Of a DNA stretch of 64,000 nt, positions 62,180 through 64,000 are shown piece by piece. The notes beneath the pieces were generated by a model that did no database searches, had not been told where the DNA came from, and saw nothing but the letters and a program-made list of their open reading frames with translations. A program made the translations under genes and the position numbers. The stretch spans positions 62,001 to 126,000 of the forward strand of contig NZ_JABBNU010000011.1 of assembly GCF_012926615.1 (NCBI RefSeq), read 5' to 3'. Numbering within the stretch: the first letter of the stretch is position 1; the number at the start of each line of letters is the position of its first letter. The stretch comes from Marinigracilibium pacificum. GTDB lineage: Bacteria > Bacteroidota > Bacteroidia > Cytophagales > Cyclobacteriaceae.

Positions 62180-64000
62180 ATGTCTGAAATTAAAACACAA
62201 AACGTGCACATCGATTCTCATGAAGATCATCATGATGATCATGCACATCACGAAACGTTTATTTCAAAGTATATATTCACTACCGACCATAAAATGATCG
62301 GTAAGCAATTCCTGATGACAGGTATTTTCTGGGCACTAATAGGTGGTGCACTTTCTCTGATATTCAGGATTCAGCTTGGTTTTCCGGAAGCGGATATCTC
62401 ATGGTTAAGACCAATGCTTGGTGAATGGATCACTCCTGAAGGAAAGCTTGATCCGGAATTTTATCTTGCATTAGTTACAATGCACGGTACCATCATGGTA
62501 TTCTTTGTATTGACAGCTGGTTTGAGTGGTACTTTCAGTAACTTCCTGATTCCACTTCAGATTGGTGCAAGAGATATGGCTAGTGGATTTATGAACATGT
62601 TATCGTACTGGTTCTTCTTTGCATCTAGTGTGGTAATGTTTTCATCTTTATTTATAGAAACAGGTCCTGCAGCTGGTGGATGGGTAGTATATCCTCCATT
62701 AAGTGCACTAGAGCAAGCTATTCCTGGATCTGGTTTAGGTATGACAATGTGGTTGGTTGCAATGGCTTTATTCATTGTTTCAACTCTATTAGGTGGTATC
62801 AACTATATTACTACAGTAATCAACCTTAGAACTGAGGGTATGTCTTTCACTAGACTACCATTAACAATCTGGGCATTCTTTATTACTGCTGTAATTGGTT
62901 TATTATCATTTCCGGTATTATTTGCTGCTGCATTATTGTTAATTTTTGACAGAAGCTTTGGTACTGCGTTCTATCTTTCAGATATCTATATTGCTGGTGA
63001 GGCTCTACCTCAACAAGGTGGATCTCCAGTATTATATCAGCATTTATTCTGGTTCCTAGGTCACCCTGAAGTATATATTGTTATTATGCCTGCATTTGGT
63101 ATTACTTCTGAAGTAATTTCTACAAATGCCAGAAAGCCAATATTTGGATACAGAGCAATGATTGGATCACTACTTGGTATTGCATTCTTGTCTTTCATTG
63201 TATGGGCGCACCACATGTTCGTTTCAGGAATGGATCCTTTCTTAGGAAGTGTATTTATGTTATTGACTCTAGTTATTGCGGTTCCATCAGCAGTAAAAGT
63301 TTTCAACTACCTGACTACTCTTTGGAAAGGTAACCTAGTATTTACTCCAGGTATGCTATTCTCAATTGGTTTAGTATCATTGTTTATTTCTGGTGGATTA
63401 ACAGGTATTTTCCTTGGTAACTCAGCTATTGATATTCAATTGCACGATACATATTTCGTAGTAGCTCACTTCCACCTTGTAATGGGTAGTGCAGCGTTCT
63501 TTGGAATGATGGCAGGTGTTTATCACTGGTTCCCTAAGATGTTCGGTAGAATGATAAATGCTAAACTTGGATACTTACATTTCTGGTTAACATTTGCTGG
63601 TGTGTATTTAGTATTCTTCCCAATGCACTACATTGGTATTGCCGGATTCCCTAGAAGGTATTACACATGGAGTTCTTTTGAAACTTTCAGTGGAACATTC
63701 CAGGATCTGAATGCATTTGTAACTATAGCAGCTATTATTACTTTCGTTGCCCAGTTTATATTCTTATTTAACTTCTTCTACAGCATATATAAAGGTAGAA
63801 GAGCACCTCAGAACCCTTGGCATTCTAATACTTTAGAGTGGACTACTCCAGTTGAGCCTGGTCATGGTAACTGGCCTGGAGCAATTCCTAAAGTATATCG
63901 TTGGCCTTATGATTACAGTAAGCCAGGTGCTGCTGAAGATTTCATTCCTCAGACAGTTCCTTATTCAGAGACTCCGGAATCTAATACAGATTACGAGAAT
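62180..64000 (+). CDS. ctaD: Cytochrome c oxidase subunit I (3' truncated)
   Basis: The catalytic heme-copper subunit. The reading frame starts at ATG 62180 and stays open to the last base (607 codons), so the gene continues outside the window. A His/Asp-rich start (HEDHHDDHAHHE) precedes helix I. Ligands are at the expected places: His102 in TMHGTIMVFF (low-spin heme), His295-Tyr299 in GHPEVYIV (CuB ligand and cross-linked tyrosine), His344-His345 (CuB), and His430 and His432 in AHFHLVMG (high-spin and low-spin heme). Glu297 of GHPEVY marks the A1 class of proton-pumping oxidases. It is the last visible gene of the act-cox operon. Confidence 0.95.
   Translation, partial: MSEIKTQNVHIDSHEDHHDDHAHHETFISKYIFTTDHKMIGKQFLMTGIFWALIGGALSLIFRIQLGFPEADISWLRPMLGEWITPEGKLDPEFYLALVTMHGTIMVFFVLTAGLSGTFSNFLIPLQIGARDMASGFMNMLSYWFFFASSVVMFSSLFIETGPAAGGWVVYPPLSALEQAIPGSGLGMTMWLVAMALFIVSTLLGGINYITTVINLRTEGMSFTRLPLTIWAFFITAVIGLLSFPVLFAAALLLIFDRSFGTAFYLSDIYIAGEALPQQGGSPVLYQHLFWFLGHPEVYIVIMPAFGITSEVISTNARKPIFGYRAMIGSLLGIAFLSFIVWAHHMFVSGMDPFLGSVFMLLTLVIAVPSAVKVFNYLTTLWKGNLVFTPGMLFSIGLVSLFISGGLTGIFLGNSAIDIQLHDTYFVVAHFHLVMGSAAFFGMMAGVYHWFPKMFGRMINAKLGYLHFWLTFAGVYLVFFPMHYIGIAGFPRRYYTWSSFETFSGTFQDLNAFVTIAAIITFVAQFIFLFNFFYSIYKGRRAPQNPWHSNTLEWTTPVEPGHGNWPGAIPKVYRWPYDYSKPGAAEDFIPQTVPYSETPESNTDYEN

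Overview
The window looks like chromosomal DNA of a marine-type member of the Bacteroidota, most likely Cytophagales. It is AT-rich and carries a SusC/SusD pair, a type IX secretion (T9SS) C-terminal sorting domain, LytTR two-component regulators, a short primary sigma factor without region 1.1, and alternative complex III. Several upstream regions match the Bacteroidota promoter pattern (-33 TTTG, -7 TAnnTTTG). I found no insertion sequence, prophage, CRISPR array or rRNA. The genus is not claimed.

Layout: 1-6.9 kb holds three tandem FtsX/MacB-type permeases (the first cut by the window edge) and their ATPase. 6.9-8.8 kb holds a CurA-like reductase and a divergent 1-Cys peroxiredoxin. 8.8-14.8 kb holds a GH31 lipoprotein, small envelope proteins, an NlpE-META lipoprotein and the ohr-ohrR peroxide operon with a palindromic operator. 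14.8-21.3 kb is a poorly characterised accessory stretch: a zinc-ribbon coding remnant, long perfect inverted repeats, secreted hypotheticals, a CxxS thioredoxin-TPR protein, a DUF4932-like metallopeptidase and a membrane AraC regulator.

21.3-34.7 kb is a carbohydrate utilisation region. A LytS/LytR-type pair is divergent from susC-susD, a NagB-LmbE fusion, a GH20 beta-N-acetylhexosaminidase and a sodium:solute symporter. Together these fit import and cleavage of GlcNAc-containing glycans, followed by deacetylation and deamination of the sugar. 34.6-42.5 kb is mostly housekeeping: methyltransferase, tryptophan 2,3-dioxygenase, cardiolipin synthase, DJ-1/PfpI protein, PhzF protein, the primary sigma factor, a phosphoribosyltransferase and a quinone oxidoreductase. 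42.6-46.5 kb encodes a large T9SS-exported repeat protein and a small secreted protein. 46.7-50.6 kb holds tRNA-Cys, ribosomal protein S1 with a structured leader, and two universal stress proteins. 50.6-52.2 kb holds a possible 27-residue gene with its own promoter and terminator, and a radical SAM protein.

52.5-64 kb is one long respiratory operon behind a very good Bacteroidota promoter: ActA-ActB-ActC-ActD-ActE-ActF (alternative complex III, menaquinol to cytochrome c) followed by cytochrome oxidase subunits II and I (the latter cut by the window end). This order fits a quinol-to-oxygen supercomplex.

No clear new multi-gene system is visible. The observations most worth a second look are an H-type pseudoknot in the S1 leader, the 27-residue transcription unit at 50.83-51.06 kb, the zinc-ribbon remnant upstream of ohr, and the inverted repeats and odd island near 17.4 kb.
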